From contig NZ_JAVRIC010000013.1 of NCBI RefSeq assembly GCF_031846245.1, positions 1-64,000 of the forward strand: a stretch of 64,000 nucleotides of DNA. The letters are read 5' to 3'. Position 1 is the stretch's first letter; every line of letters begins with the position of its first letter. A model generated the notes under the pieces. That model saw nothing but the letters and a program-made list of their open reading frames with translations, did no database searches and was not told the origin of the DNA. Both the position numbers and the translations under genes were made by a program. The stretch comes from Banduia mediterranea. Lineage in GTDB: Bacteria > Pseudomonadota > Gammaproteobacteria > Nevskiales > Nevskiaceae. Below, piece after piece: positions 26,047-38,045 of the stretch.

Positions 26047-28710
26047 TTACACCGTCAGGGGATTGGGTTTGCTCGGCTTGATGCCGAAGATCTTGATCGC
26101 CTGGGCGACCGTCTCGGCTTCGATCTTAGCCTCAGCGGCCAGCGCCTGTAGTGCACGCACGGTGACCCAGCGGCGGTCGATCTCGAAAAAATCGCGCAAA
26201 CGCGGCCGGGTATCGGAGCGGCCGAAGCCATCGGTTCCCAGCGTGTAGTACGCCCGCGACACATACGGACGAATCTGCTCGGCATAGGCGCGCACATAGT
26301 CGGACACGGCCACTGCCGGTCCCTTGTGCTTGCCCATCACGGTATCGACATAGGACTTCTTCGGCTTGGCTTCCGGATGCAGCAGGTTCCAGCGGTCCAG
26401 ATCCACGCCGTCACGCGCAAGCTCGTTGAAGCTGGTCACGCTCCACACATCCGCGGTCACGCCGAACTCTTCCTCCAGCAGTTCGGCAGCGCCGAGCGCC
26501 TCGCTGAGTATCGTGCCGCTGCCCATCAGCTGCACATGCGCCTTGCCAGGCTTGGGATGCTTGCGCAGCAGGTACAGGCCGCGAACGATGCCGTCCTCCA
26601 CGCCGTCCGGCATTTCCGGGTGGTGGTAGTTCTCGTTGTTGAGCGTGAGGTAGTAGTAGTGATCCTTGTTTTCGGCGTACATCTCCTGCATGCCGTGGCG
26701 CATGATCGTGACCAGTTCGTAGGCATAGGCCGGGTCATAGGATCGGCAATTGGGAATCGTGCTCGAATAGATGTGGCTGTGCCCGTCTTCATGCTGCAGG
26801 CCTTCGCCGTTGAGCGTGGTACGCCCGGCGGTGGCACCCAGCAGAAAGCCGCGCGCACGCGAGTCGCCGGCCGCCCAGGCCAGATCGCCAATACGCTGAA
26901 AACCGAACATCGAGTAGAAGATGTAGAACGGCATCAGCGCCACGCCGTGATTCGCGTAGCTGGTGGCGGCGGCGATCCAGGACGACATCGACCCGGCTTC
27001 GGTGATGCCTTCCTCCAGGATCTGGCCCTTGATGTCTTCCTTGTAATAGGCGAGCTGCCCGGCGTCCTCGGGACTGTATTTCTGGCCTACCGGCGAATAG
27101 ATGCCAAGCTGACGGAACATGCCCTCCATGCCGAAGGTGCGGCCCTCGTCCGGAATGATCGGCACCACACGCGGGCCGATCTTCTTGTCGCGCGTCAGGA
27201 TCTGCAGAAACTGCACAAAAGCCATGGTCGTGCTGATCTCACGCTCGCCGGTGTCTTTGAGCAGTCGCTCGAAGGTCTTGAGCGGCGGGATTTCCAGCGG
27301 CTCCTCGACGACCCTGCGCTGCGGCAGAAAGCCGCCCAGTGCTTCACGCCGCTGCTTGAGGTATTGAATTTCCTCGGAGTCTTCGGCCGGCCGGTAGAAC
27401 GGGGTGTTCGCGATCTCCTCGTCGGACACCGGAATCCGGAAGCGGTCGCGGAACACCTTGAGTGCCTCTTCGCCCATCTTCTTCTGCGAGTGCGTGATGT
27501 TCTGCCCCTCGCCGGCCTCGCCCATGCCATAGCCTTTCACGGTCTTGGCGAGAATCACGGTGGGCCGGCCGTTGGCGTTGTTCACGGCGCGGTGATAGGC
27601 CGCGTAGATCTTGTGCGGGTCGTGGCCGCCGCGGTTGAGCCGGGCAATGTCCTCGTCAGACATCGAGCTGACGAGCTTCTTGAGTTCGTCGAACTTGCCG
27701 AAGAAGTGCTCGCGCGTGAACTTGCCGCCCTTGGCCTTGTAGGCCTGATATTCGCCGTCCACGGTTTCCTCGAAGGCCTGCAACAGCTTGCCGGAGGTAT
27801 CGGCCGCGATCAGCGGGTCCCAGGCGGCACCCCAGACCAGCTTGATCACGTTCCATCCGGCGCCACGGAACACGCCTTCGAGTTCCTGGATGATCTTGCC
27901 ATTGCCGCGCACCGGGCCGTCCAGGCGCTGCAAATTGCAGTTGACGACGAACACCAGGTTGTCTAGCCCTTCGCGGGCGGCGATGTCGATGGCGCCCAGG
28001 GATTCGGGTTCGTCCATCTCGCCGTCGCCACAGAACGTCCAGACCTTGCGGCCGGCGGTCTTGGCCAGGCCGCGATTCTCCAGGTACTTCATCAGCCGCG
28101 CCTGATAGATCGACATGATCGGGCCCAGACCCATGCTCACGGTCGGGAACTGCCAGAAATCGGGCATCAGCCACGGGTGCGGATAGGAGGAGACGCCCTT
28201 GCCTTCCGACTCATAACGGAAATTCTGGAGCTGTTCCTCACTGAGACGGCCTTCCAGGAAGGCGCGCGCATAAATGCCGGGCGTGACGTGGCCCTGGACG
28301 TAGACCAGATCCGCACCGTCGGCATGATCCGGCCCTTTCCAGAAGTGGTTGAAGCCGACGTCATACAGCGTCGCCGATGAGGCGAAGCTGGCGATGTGGC
28401 CGCCGATGCCGGAATGCTCGCGGTTGGCGTTGACCACCATCGCCGTGGCGTTCCAGCGGATGATGGAACGGATGCGCCATTCGATGGCGTGGTTGCCAGG
28501 CGACTTTTCTTCGAGATGCGGCGGAATCGTGTTGATGTACGCCGTGTTCGCCGAATACGGAATGTAGGCACCGCTGCGGCGCGATTTCTCGATCAGCGTT
28601 TCCAGCAGGTAGTGCGCCCGTTCCGGCCCCTCGCGTTCGATGACGGCGTTGAGGGCGTCGAGCCATTCCCCGGTTTCTCCGGGATCCTGATCACGTACTT
28701 CGTCGGTCAT
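26047..28710 (-). CDS. aceE: pyruvate dehydrogenase E1 component (homodimeric)
   Basis: Thiamine-diphosphate-dependent decarboxylase that feeds pyruvate into acetyl-CoA. The 887-residue length is standard for homodimeric AceE. The ThDP signature is FCGDGEMDEPESLGAIDIAAREGLDNLVFVVNCN-type (GDG...N), with RRSGAYIPYSANTAYINTIP at the N-terminus. The active-site SHSHIYSSTIPN-like histidine stretch (LQHEDGHSHIYSSTIPNC) lies further on. The C-terminal VSDYVRAYAEQIRPYVSRAYYTLGTDGFGRSDTRPRLR completes the family match. It is first in the aceE-aceF operon and divergent from a LysR-type regulator that could control it. Confidence 0.97.
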   Translation of the reverse strand: MTDEVRDQDPGETGEWLDALNAVIEREGPERAHYLLETLIEKSRRSGAYIPYSANTAYINTIPPHLEEKSPGNHAIEWRIRSIIRWNATAMVVNANREHSGIGGHIASFASSATLYDVGFNHFWKGPDHADGADLVYVQGHVTPGIYARAFLEGRLSEEQLQNFRYESEGKGVSSYPHPWLMPDFWQFPTVSMGLGPIMSIYQARLMKYLENRGLAKTAGRKVWTFCGDGEMDEPESLGAIDIAAREGLDNLVFVVNCNLQRLDGPVRGNGKIIQELEGVFRGAGWNVIKLVWGAAWDPLIAADTSGKLLQAFEETVDGEYQAYKAKGGKFTREHFFGKFDELKKLVSSMSDEDIARLNRGGHDPHKIYAAYHRAVNNANGRPTVILAKTVKGYGMGEAGEGQNITHSQKKMGEEALKVFRDRFRIPVSDEEIANTPFYRPAEDSEEIQYLKQRREALGGFLPQRRVVEEPLEIPPLKTFERLLKDTGEREISTTMAFVQFLQILTRDKKIGPRVVPIIPDEGRTFGMEGMFRQLGIYSPVGQKYSPEDAGQLAYYKEDIKGQILEEGITEAGSMSSWIAAATSYANHGVALMPFYIFYSMFGFQRIGDLAWAAGDSRARGFLLGATAGRTTLNGEGLQHEDGHSHIYSSTIPNCRSYDPAYAYELVTIMRHGMQEMYAENKDHYYYLTLNNENYHHPEMPDGVEDGIVRGLYLLRKHPKPGKAHVQLMGSGTILSEALGAAELLEEEFGVTADVWSVTSFNELARDGVDLDRWNLLHPEAKPKKSYVDTVMGKHKGPAVAVSDYVRAYAEQIRPYVSRAYYTLGTDGFGRSDTRPRLRDFFEIDRRWVTVRALQALAAEAKIEAETVAQAIKIFGIKPSKPNPLTV

Positions 28711-28827
28711 TGTGCTCCTCGCTGGACTGCGCTGCCGCGCAGCGCCCGGCTAGTCGGTTTGTGATTTTGTACAGCCACCCTCTATACGTCCAATATATTC
28801 AAATTGCCGAATCCATATCTGAAACAG

Positions 28828-29739
28828 ATGAGAATCGAATTGCGGCATCTCCGGTACTTTGTAGCGGTCGCAGATGAATGCCACTTTACGCGCGCTGCGG
28901 AACGCCTGGGCATCGGCCAGCCGCCGTTGTCGCAGCAGATTCAGGCGCTGGAACGCGAGGTGGGCACGAAGTTGTTCAAACGCCTGCCGCGCGGGGTGGC
29001 GCTGACCGACGCCGGCCAGTCGCTGCTCGACGATGCGCGCACCATCCTCGCGGACGTGGCGCGCGCCGGCGACCATGCGCGCCGCGCCGCGCGCGGCGAA
29101 CTCGGGCGCGTGCGCATCGGCATGATCAACTCCGCGCCGTTTCACCCTTTCGTGCCGCGCGTGATCCGCGAATTCGGCCAGCGTTATCCGCAAATCGCCC
29201 TGTCCCTGGAGGAAAAAAGCACGCCAGCGCTGGCGGCCGCGGTGCTGGACGAGCAGGTGGACGTAGCCTTCGTGCGGCCGCCGCTGGGGGACGATGAGCG
29301 CCTGACGGTGCAGGCACTGTTCGACGAAGAAGTGCTGATCGCGCTGCCGCAGGGCCACCCGCTGGCCGAGTACCTGTCGCTGCCGCTGGACGCGCTGGCG
29401 GCGGAACCGTTCGTGCTGTTCCCGCGCCCGGTCGGCGCCGGCTTTTATGACGACATCATTTCCGCCTGCCAGCGTTCCGGCTTTTCGCCGCGCATCGTCC
29501 AGGAAACCTCGCAGATCACCTCCATCGTCAATCTCGTGGCGGCCGGCCTGGGCGTTTCGGTGGTGCCGGCGTCGATGCAGCAGGTGCACTCCGAAGGCGT
29601 GACCTATCGCTCGATCTTCGGCGACCGACTGAAGGCTCGCATGTGCCTGGTTCACCGCCGCGATGAGGTTGATTCGGCGACGATCTCGAATCTTCTCGGC
29701 GTGATCGAGGAAGTTCGGAATCGAGCGCTGACCGGCTAG
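28828..29739 (+). CDS. LysR-family transcriptional regulator
   Basis: A 303-residue LTTR. The winged HTH is RHLRYFVAVADECHFTRAAERLGIGQPPLSQQIQALEREVGTKLFKRLPRGVALTDAG at residues 5-65, followed by the periplasmic-binding-like effector domain (GRVRIGMINSAPFHPFVPRVI... ). The PPLSQQIQ helix and effector-domain sequence resemble BenM/CatM-type regulators of aromatic catabolism, but no such pathway is nearby. ATG 28828 is preferred to the TTG eight codons upstream because homologues begin near RIELRHLRYF. It is divergent from aceE, with 117 bp between them. Regulation of aceEF is possible but unproven. Confidence 0.9.
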   Translation: MRIELRHLRYFVAVADECHFTRAAERLGIGQPPLSQQIQALEREVGTKLFKRLPRGVALTDAGQSLLDDARTILADVARAGDHARRAARGELGRVRIGMINSAPFHPFVPRVIREFGQRYPQIALSLEEKSTPALAAAVLDEQVDVAFVRPPLGDDERLTVQALFDEEVLIALPQGHPLAEYLSLPLDALAAEPFVLFPRPVGAGFYDDIISACQRSGFSPRIVQETSQITSIVNLVAAGLGVSVVPASMQQVHSEGVTYRSIFGDRLKARMCLVHRRDEVDSATISNLLGVIEEVRNRALTG

Positions 29740-30087
29740 CACGACATGGGCCGCGCGGGAACGGCGACGCCGGGACCCTGTTCGCCCCCGGCAACGCCGC
29801 TCTCAGCACAGGCGCCGGATCAACATGCGGCTCCTTCGCCTGAAATTGTTTGAGAAAATTTCTTGTTAAGCGTCTGAAACTAAATTATTTATATAAATAA
29901 ATATGAATTTTCCACCCATATCACGCTGTAAATCTGAAGACATGTAAGTACTTGCGATCTCGATTCTGCGGTGGTAACCATGCTCCTCTGAATTCAATAA
30001 GTTACTGATACAGTTAGTGGCGTGACATGTACACGCACCATAACCATTTGAATGATCGACGTTTTTCTCCGATCTGCGAAAACAACT
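29740..30087. other. AT-rich gene-free stretch
   Basis: No gene is supported. From about 29845 to 30080 the sequence is markedly AT-rich against the GC-rich background (for example the run around 29880-29910 of alternating t/a). A small inverted repeat, GCGTG (30020-30024) and CACGC (30032-30036), sits inside. It could be an H-NS/MvaT-type silenced or acquired patch, or promoter DNA whose gene has decayed. Confidence 0.45.
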
Positions 30088-30275
30088 TCAGATGAAGGTG
30101 CGCCACTTCTCATGGTGAGCGGCATCACGTTGATCGTCTCGCTCCAGGCCGTGCAGGCCACGGTATCGTCCGTAAATTACGGATTGTCCGCGAAGCCGAT
30201 CACCTTGTAGAAGCTCATCGACATGGCGAGGTTCTTCACGGGCAGGTTCACGAAGATCAGCCAGGCATTGTTCAT
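30088..30275 (-). pseudogene. VOC/glyoxalase-superfamily protein remnant
   Basis: Read from ATG 30275: MNNAWLIFVNLPVKNLAMS, MSFYKVIGFADNP, then an in-frame TAA, then FTDDTVACTAWSETINVMPLT. A one-base loss then shifts frame, and the next frame gives HEKWRTFI and TGA at 30088-30090. The start is the classical first strand-helix of VOC (vicinal oxygen chelate) proteins of the type whose next element is QFTDDTAACMVxSETIxVMLLTHEKWR. The second half of the fold (about 70 residues) is missing. At least three defects make it non-functional. Confidence 0.78.
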
Positions 30276-30399
30276 TGACTCCTGGGCATGGATCGAGCAC
30301 AGACTTGTGTGCGGTCATCGACTGGTCGAATGGCCGGTTCCGATTTCGACAGCCTCGGAGAAATTGTCCATCCACGGCAAGACCACCCGGATTCCTGAT

Positions 30400-31494
30400 T
30401 CAGCGCAGCGGTTCGCCCTCGGCGGCCGGCAGCACGAATGAGAATACGGCGCCACCGCCATCACGGTCCGAATACCAGATGTGGCCGTTCATGCGTTCGA
30501 TCTCTTCCTTGGAAATCGCGAGGCCGAGTCCGCTGGAATGCTGCACGGTGTCGCTGCCGTCGCCGCGGCTGTAACGCTTGAACAACTGCGGGCGCCGCTC
30601 GGCGGGCACACCAGGACCACGGTCGGACACCGAAACCACGGTCATGCCGGAGCGCCCCACCGCGCAGTGCACCTCGATTGCCGTGCCCTTCGGCGCGTAG
30701 CGCAGGGCATTCGACAGCAGGTTGTCGATGACGTGGCGTACCGCGGTCGGGTTGCCGATGACTTCCGGATCGTCCTCCACCGCCAGTTCGATCCGCATGT
30801 TCCTGCGCTGCGCGTTCAGTTCGAGATCGCGCACCGAGGCTTTCAGCACCGCACCGAAACGCATCGGCGCCAGCTCCACCGAGCGTTGTTCCCGGGAATT
30901 GGCCCAGCGGCCGAGATAGCTGTCGATAAAGCTCAGGCAGCGGTCGACGCTGCCCCGGATGTTGCGCACGCCCTCTTCGAGTTCAGATCCTCCGCGCTCC
31001 ACCATGTCCAGCGCGAACAGTATGCCGGCCAGCGGGTTCTTGAGATCGTGGGCAACGATCTGCGTCAGGTCGGCACGCTCCTGCGCCAACAGCGCCAGAT
31101 GATCGCGCGCACGCTTGAGTTCCAGGTGGGTACGTACACGCGCCAATAGCTCCTCGGCGACGAAAGGCTTGGTCACGTAGTCCACGGCGCCCTTGCGGAA
31201 CGCCTCGACCAAAGTCTCGCGTTCGTGCGCGGCGGTCAGGAAAATCACCGGCACATCAGCCGTACGCGGGTCTTCGCGCAGGCGCGCGCAGACTTCGAAA
31301 CCGTCCATGCGCGGCATGCGCATGTCCAGCAGCACCAGACTGGGCAGGCGTTTGGCGCTGCGTTCCAGCGCCTGCTCGCCGGACAGCGCCGGCATCACGT
31401 CGTAACCATCCCGCGCCAGCAGCGCGGCGACCGCCTGCACATTGGCGGGCTGGTCATCCACTACCAGGATCAAGGTCGTGTCCGCGTTCTTCAT
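30400..31494 (-). CDS. response-regulator/histidine-kinase hybrid (REC-HisKA-HATPase)
   Basis: A 364-residue cytosolic signalling protein with an N-terminal receiver. LILVVDDQPANVQ provides the acidic pair, LVLLDMRMPRMDG the phospho-acceptor Asp near residue 57, and DYVTKPF the conserved Lys. A histidine kinase follows: H-box DLTQIVAHDLKNPLAGI near residue 150, N-box NLLSNALRYAPKG, G1 VSDRGPGVP and G2 SSGLGLAISKEEI. There is no sensor or output domain, so it probably receives phosphate from, or competes with, another kinase. The hybrid kinase gene ends 41 bp upstream on the same strand, suggesting one signalling unit. Confidence 0.88.
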   Translation of the reverse strand: MKNADTTLILVVDDQPANVQAVAALLARDGYDVMPALSGEQALERSAKRLPSLVLLDMRMPRMDGFEVCARLREDPRTADVPVIFLTAAHERETLVEAFRKGAVDYVTKPFVAEELLARVRTHLELKRARDHLALLAQERADLTQIVAHDLKNPLAGILFALDMVERGGSELEEGVRNIRGSVDRCLSFIDSYLGRWANSREQRSVELAPMRFGAVLKASVRDLELNAQRRNMRIELAVEDDPEVIGNPTAVRHVIDNLLSNALRYAPKGTAIEVHCAVGRSGMTVVSVSDRGPGVPAERRPQLFKRYSRGDGSDTVQHSSGLGLAISKEEIERMNGHIWYSDRDGGGAVFSFVLPAAEGEPLR

Positions 31495-31535
31495 TGGCAG
31501 TGTCGAATGTCTCCCGACGTCTTGGTTCGAAAAAT

Positions 31536-33682
<2,147 letters not shown>

Positions 33683-33686
<4 letters not shown>

Positions 33687-35764
33687 CGCGCCAGCAGTTC
33701 GTCGACCAGCGAGGTGGCGCCGTAGATGGTTTTCATGGCTTCGATCAGGCTTGCGCTGTGCACACCGATCGCCCGATTGCTGCGCTCGTCGTACCAATAG
33801 GCGCCGCCCAGCGAATGAATGTTGCCATCGAACACCAGACCCACCACCTCGGCGCTGCGATTGATGATCGGGCTGCCGGAATTGCCGCCGATGATGTCCA
33901 GGCTCGCCACGAAATTCAGCGGCGTTTCCAAGCTCAGCTGCGACTTGGCATCGAGCCAGGACGGCGGCAGCAGGTACGGCTCGAAACCGGTGGCGCGCGC
34001 GTACAGGCCGGCGATGTCCGTGAACGGCGCCACCGGCTCGCCGTTTTCGTCCCAGCCGGCGACCTCGCCGTAGCTCAGGCGCAGCGTGAACGTGGCATCC
34101 GGATAGGCGTCCGTACCACGCTGAGCAAAGCGCGCCTGCGCGATCAGCGCCTGGTTCTTGTCGACCACCGCTTCGACCTCGCCTTCATAGCGGGCCCGCA
34201 GTTCACGCGCCAGCGGATCGATCGCGCGCACCAGCTGGATCATCGGGTCCTTGGACTGGGCCACGGCGGTGGCACCGCCTTTCCACAAGGCCCGGCGAAC
34301 CTCGATGTCACCGAGCGTGGTGCCGTCGATGATGCGCGCCGCCAAGGCCTGCGGCGATTCCTTGCCGAGCACCAGTTTCACGAAGGGATCGTCCGCGCCG
34401 AGCTTTTCGCGCAGTTTCTCCAGCGAAAAACCCAGTTTGAGCTTTTCGTACTCCGGATAGATCGGCGTCTTCGCGAACAACAACTGCTGCAGGCGCGGCA
34501 AACCGGCTTCGTTGAATTCGCCAAGGCGCTCGGAATCCGGCTTGCCGCGTTCCTCGGCGCCGCGCACGAGCGTGCGCGCGGTCCGGAAATAGTCGCTCAT
34601 GAAACCGCGCGCACCCTCGATGTAGTTGTAGCGCGTCGCGATTTTTCGATAGGCCTGCTGGGCGCGGGCGATCGCGTCCCAGGCCTTGCCGTAACTCGCC
34701 TGCCGCTGCGGATCGGCACGAACGAACTCGCGCAGTTCGGCTTCCTGGCGACGCTTGAGATCGAATACGGCGGGATTCAACAACGCCTGGAGCTTGCCTT
34801 CACCGGATTTGAAACGGTTCTCCGCGAACAACAGGTCGGCCTGGGCGATTCGCGCCTGCTCCTCGCCTTCGTCCTCGTAGCGGCTGAGCAGACCGCGCAG
34901 TTCAGCCAGATAGAGCAGATAGGAAATCAGGCTCGCGTCGCGTTGGGTTTCGAGCTGGGCAACGGTCATCAGACGTTGCGTGGAACCGGGATGGCCGGTC
35001 ACCATGACCAGCTCACCCGGCTGCGCGCCTTCAGGCTTGATCGGCAGAAACTGCTCGACCTCGGCCGGCTTGCCGTCGCGGTAGGCACGCAGCAGCGCCA
35101 TGTCCAGGTTGTAGCGCGGAAAATTGAAGTTGTCGGGGTCGCCGCCGAAGAAGGCCGTGGCGTATTCCGGAGCGAACGCCAGACGAACATCCTGAAAGCG
35201 CGTGTATTGATAAAGCTGCTCGACGCCACCGCGATACAGCTCGACCACGTCACAGCGACGGATGGCACCCTCGGAGCCCACACATTCGCTCTCGATGCTG
35301 GAGCGCGCCGCGGTCTTGGCATCCGCATAGGCCTGGCCACTGAGCCCTTGGGTCGCCTTGGCGATACGCTCGGTGACGTCGGTAATCCTTTCGAGCCTGT
35401 TGAGTTCGATGTTCGGACAGGTCATTTCCTGTTCGGGCGTGTCGGCCACCAGGCCGCTGGACATCAAGTCCGCATCGGCCGAGGACAGTTGCGAAACACA
35501 GCGCGCGACACAGTGATAATTGGTCAGCACCAGCCCGTTCGGAGACACGAACGAACCCGAGCAGCCGCCGGCCAGCCGTACCGAGGATTTCATTACCTGG
35601 TCGACGAAGGACGCATCCGGCGTAAATCCGTAGCCTTGCTGCATCGCGTCCTTCGGCAGCTGATCCAGCGTCCACATCCCCTCGGCTGCGGACGCGATCG
35701 GCATGGCGGCCGGCAGCACGGCCAGTGTGATCAGGAACAGGCACAGTGGCTTCAGCAATCGCAT
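33683..35764 (-). CDS. S46 family dipeptidyl-peptidase (DPP7/DPP11-like)
   Basis: A 693-residue exported serine exopeptidase that removes N-terminal dipeptides in the periplasm. After a signal peptide (LLKPLCLFLITLAVLPAAMPIASA) comes AEGMWTLDQLPKDAM. The catalytic His is in GLVLTNYHCVARCV near residue 80, an Asp in the FNFPRYNLDMALLRAYRDGKPA segment, and the nucleophile in DIIGGNSGSPIINR near 620. The segment VFDGNIHSLGGAYWYDERSNR after the serine matches DPP7-type enzymes of Stenotrophomonas as I remember them, which prefer hydrophobic P1 residues rather than Asp/Glu; this preference is inference. The start at 35764 places the signal peptide first. The kinase gene begins inside its stop codon. 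Confidence 0.9.
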
Positions 35765-35846
35765 TCGAAGGCAATCTCGTACAGACAAGGGAACGGGACG
35801 GTCGATGAAACAGTGATCGGGGCGCAGATGCGTTGAGGATGGACCG

Positions 35847-36575
35847 ATGATAAAGCAAAGCCTTGCAAACAAAGACCACGCGACGAAAAAGCCGCCGCAT
35901 GGCGTTCGTGCCCTGTGGAGCCTGGCTTGCCTGCTCGCACTGATCCCCCTGGTCTCGGTTCATCTCGCCTATGCGGTTTCGATCGCGCAAGGCACGGCGC
36001 CGGCCTGCGTTCCCTATTGGCAGGGCTGCACGTCGATCAGTGCCGCCGCCCGCAACGGCTGGGCCAATCACCTGTTCAAGCTGAGCATGTTGCCGTATAC
36101 AAGCTTGCTGTTCGGTTACTGGTGGCTGTGCGCTGCCTGGTTGCGGCAACTGGTGCCGGCACGCCGGCGGCGGCGGCGGCGGCACGCGATGCTGGCCTGC
36201 GGCACGGTGGGCGCAGTCTTTCTGGCCCTGTATATCGAATTTCTCGGCGTGGAGGGTGATACCTATCGTTGGCTGCGGCGCTACGGGATCAATCTGTATT
36301 TCTCCGGCACGGTACTGGCGCAGATGCTGCTGGCCAGCCTGCTGGTCGGCGAACCGCGGGTCTCGAACCACATCCAGCGTGGCTGGTTGATACTCTGCGG
36401 TCTGCTGCTGGGCCTGGGTCTGGCGAGCCTGCCGTTGCAGTTCGTCGTGGACGACCGGCGCCGCCTGCTCAACGCGATCGAATGGCTGTATGCGCTGCTG
36501 ATGGTGACGGCCTATCCGCTGACCGGATACGCTTGGCGCGCAACCGGCTTCAGTCTGCGGCCAGAGGTCCGATGA
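35847..36575 (+). CDS. multi-pass membrane protein of unknown function
   Basis: A 242-residue protein with about six hydrophobic helices: LWSLACLLALIPLVSVHLAYAV, LFKLSMLPYTSLLFGYWWLCAAWL, ACGTVGAVFLALYIEFLG, INLYFSGTVLAQMLLASLLV, ILCGLLLGLGLASLPLQFV and AIEWLYALLMVTAYPLTGYAW. The first exterior loop has two cysteines (ACVPYWQGCTSIS), and an arginine-only run of eight follows helix 2, coded by a CGG-repeat tract. The layout loosely recalls Frag1/DRAM/Sfk1-type proteins, but I do not recognise it firmly. GAGG lies upstream of the ATG. It is divergent from the S46 peptidase, with 82 bp between. Confidence 0.7.
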   Translation: MIKQSLANKDHATKKPPHGVRALWSLACLLALIPLVSVHLAYAVSIAQGTAPACVPYWQGCTSISAAARNGWANHLFKLSMLPYTSLLFGYWWLCAAWLRQLVPARRRRRRRHAMLACGTVGAVFLALYIEFLGVEGDTYRWLRRYGINLYFSGTVLAQMLLASLLVGEPRVSNHIQRGWLILCGLLLGLGLASLPLQFVVDDRRRLLNAIEWLYALLMVTAYPLTGYAWRATGFSLRPEVR

Positions 36576-36695
36576 GCCGGGGCGGACCGCCGCACCTTCC
36601 CAGCGGGCAACATTCCGGATAGGTTCATCGGCACACGCCATACCGGGCTCGCCCTGCGGCTGCCGGGCGGGGTGCAAGGCGATCTGACGCGAACC

Positions 36696-38045
36696 ATGGC
36701 CGAAAAGAACGACTACGAAGACAGGCTGGGCCGGCTGCGGCAGGCGCTGGACAGCGGTGCCATGAACGCGGTGCAGCGCTCGCTGCACGCACTGAGTCCC
36801 GCCGAAATCGGACGGCTGCTCGAATCCTTGCCGCCATCGCCGCGCGAAGTTCTGTGGGGTGTGATCGATCCGGAAGACCGCGGCGAAGTGCTGCTGCACC
36901 TCGGCGACGAAGTGCGCGAAGGCCTGATGCGGACGATGGACGTCGGCCAGATCGTCGCCGCCGCGGAAGACCTGGACATCGATGACCTCGCCGACTTCGT
37001 CGAGGACCTCCCGGAAACCGTAACGCAGCAGATCCTGCAGTCGATGGACGCCCGCGACCGCGCGCGCCTCGAACAGATCATGGGCTACGAGCCGGACACC
37101 GCCGGCGGCCTGATGAACACCGACACGGTGACGGTGCGTCCGGACGTGTCGCTGGACGTGGTGGTGCGCTACCTGCACCTGCGCGGTGAACTGCCGGACT
37201 CCACTGATTGCCTGTATGTGGTGGACCGCTACGGTCACTACCTCGGCGCACTGTCGCTGGACCGGATATTGACGCTGGATGCCGGCCGCCAGGTCCGCGA
37301 CGTAATGGAACGCGAACGCGATCCGCTGACCGTGGACATGTCGGACCGCGAAGTCGCCAAGCACTTCGAGAATCTCGACCTGGTGTCCGCGCCGGTGGTC
37401 GGGGACAAGGGCATGCTGGTCGGCCGTATCACCATCGATGACGTGGTCGACGTGATTCGGGACGAGGCCGAGCAGCGCATGATGCGCATGGCCGGCCTCG
37501 ACGAAGAGGAGGACATCTACGCGCCTGTGCGTGGTGCCGCACGGCGTCGCGCCCTGTGGCTCGGCATCAACCTGGCCACGGCGTTCATGGCATCCTGGGT
37601 GGTCGGCCTGTTCGAGGCCACGATCAGCCAGGCGGTGGCACTGGCGGTGCTGATGCCGATCGTTGCCAGCATGGGCGGCATCGGCGGCAGTCAGACGCTG
37701 ACGCTGATGGTGCGTGGCCTGGCCCTCGGCCAGATCAGTGGCGGCAGCGCCAAGGCACTGCTACGCAAGGAGCTGTCGGTTGCCGCCATCAACGGCCTGC
37801 TGTGGGCGCTGGTGGTCGCCGCGATCACGCTGTTCTGGTTCGGCAACCCGCTGCTATCACTCGTGATCGCGCTGGCGATGCTGTTCAACCAGCTTTGCGC
37901 CGCGCTCGCCGGCGTGACGATTCCGCTGTTGCTGAAGAAACTCAGCATCGACCCGGCCCTGGCCGGCAGCGTGATACTGACGACGATTACCGACGTTGTC
38001 GGCTTCTTCGTGTTCCTCGGCCTCGGTGCGTTGATTCTGCTTTGA
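36696..38045 (+). CDS. mgtE: magnesium transporter MgtE
   Basis: Homodimeric Mg2+ channel of 449 residues. A cytosolic N-domain (superhelix; DRLGRLRQALDSGAMNAVQRSLHALSPAEIGRLLESLP) is followed by two CBS domains (GLMNTDTVTVRPDVSLDVVV... and VMERERDPLTVDMSDREVAKHFENLDLVSAPVV). Five C-terminal helices contain the pore: MPIVASMGGIGGSQTLTLMVRGLALG (TM2 region with the invariant GGxxGSQ) and NQLCAALAGVTIPLLLKKLSIDPALAGSVILTTITDVVGFFVFLGLG with the Asp that binds Mg2+. The plug-helix/N-domain Mg2+-sensing acidic residues are present. ATG 36696 is chosen over an upstream GTG that adds eight residues. Confidence 0.95.
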   Translation: MAEKNDYEDRLGRLRQALDSGAMNAVQRSLHALSPAEIGRLLESLPPSPREVLWGVIDPEDRGEVLLHLGDEVREGLMRTMDVGQIVAAAEDLDIDDLADFVEDLPETVTQQILQSMDARDRARLEQIMGYEPDTAGGLMNTDTVTVRPDVSLDVVVRYLHLRGELPDSTDCLYVVDRYGHYLGALSLDRILTLDAGRQVRDVMERERDPLTVDMSDREVAKHFENLDLVSAPVVGDKGMLVGRITIDDVVDVIRDEAEQRMMRMAGLDEEEDIYAPVRGAARRRALWLGINLATAFMASWVVGLFEATISQAVALAVLMPIVASMGGIGGSQTLTLMVRGLALGQISGGSAKALLRKELSVAAINGLLWALVVAAITLFWFGNPLLSLVIALAMLFNQLCAALAGVTIPLLLKKLSIDPALAGSVILTTITDVVGFFVFLGLGALILL

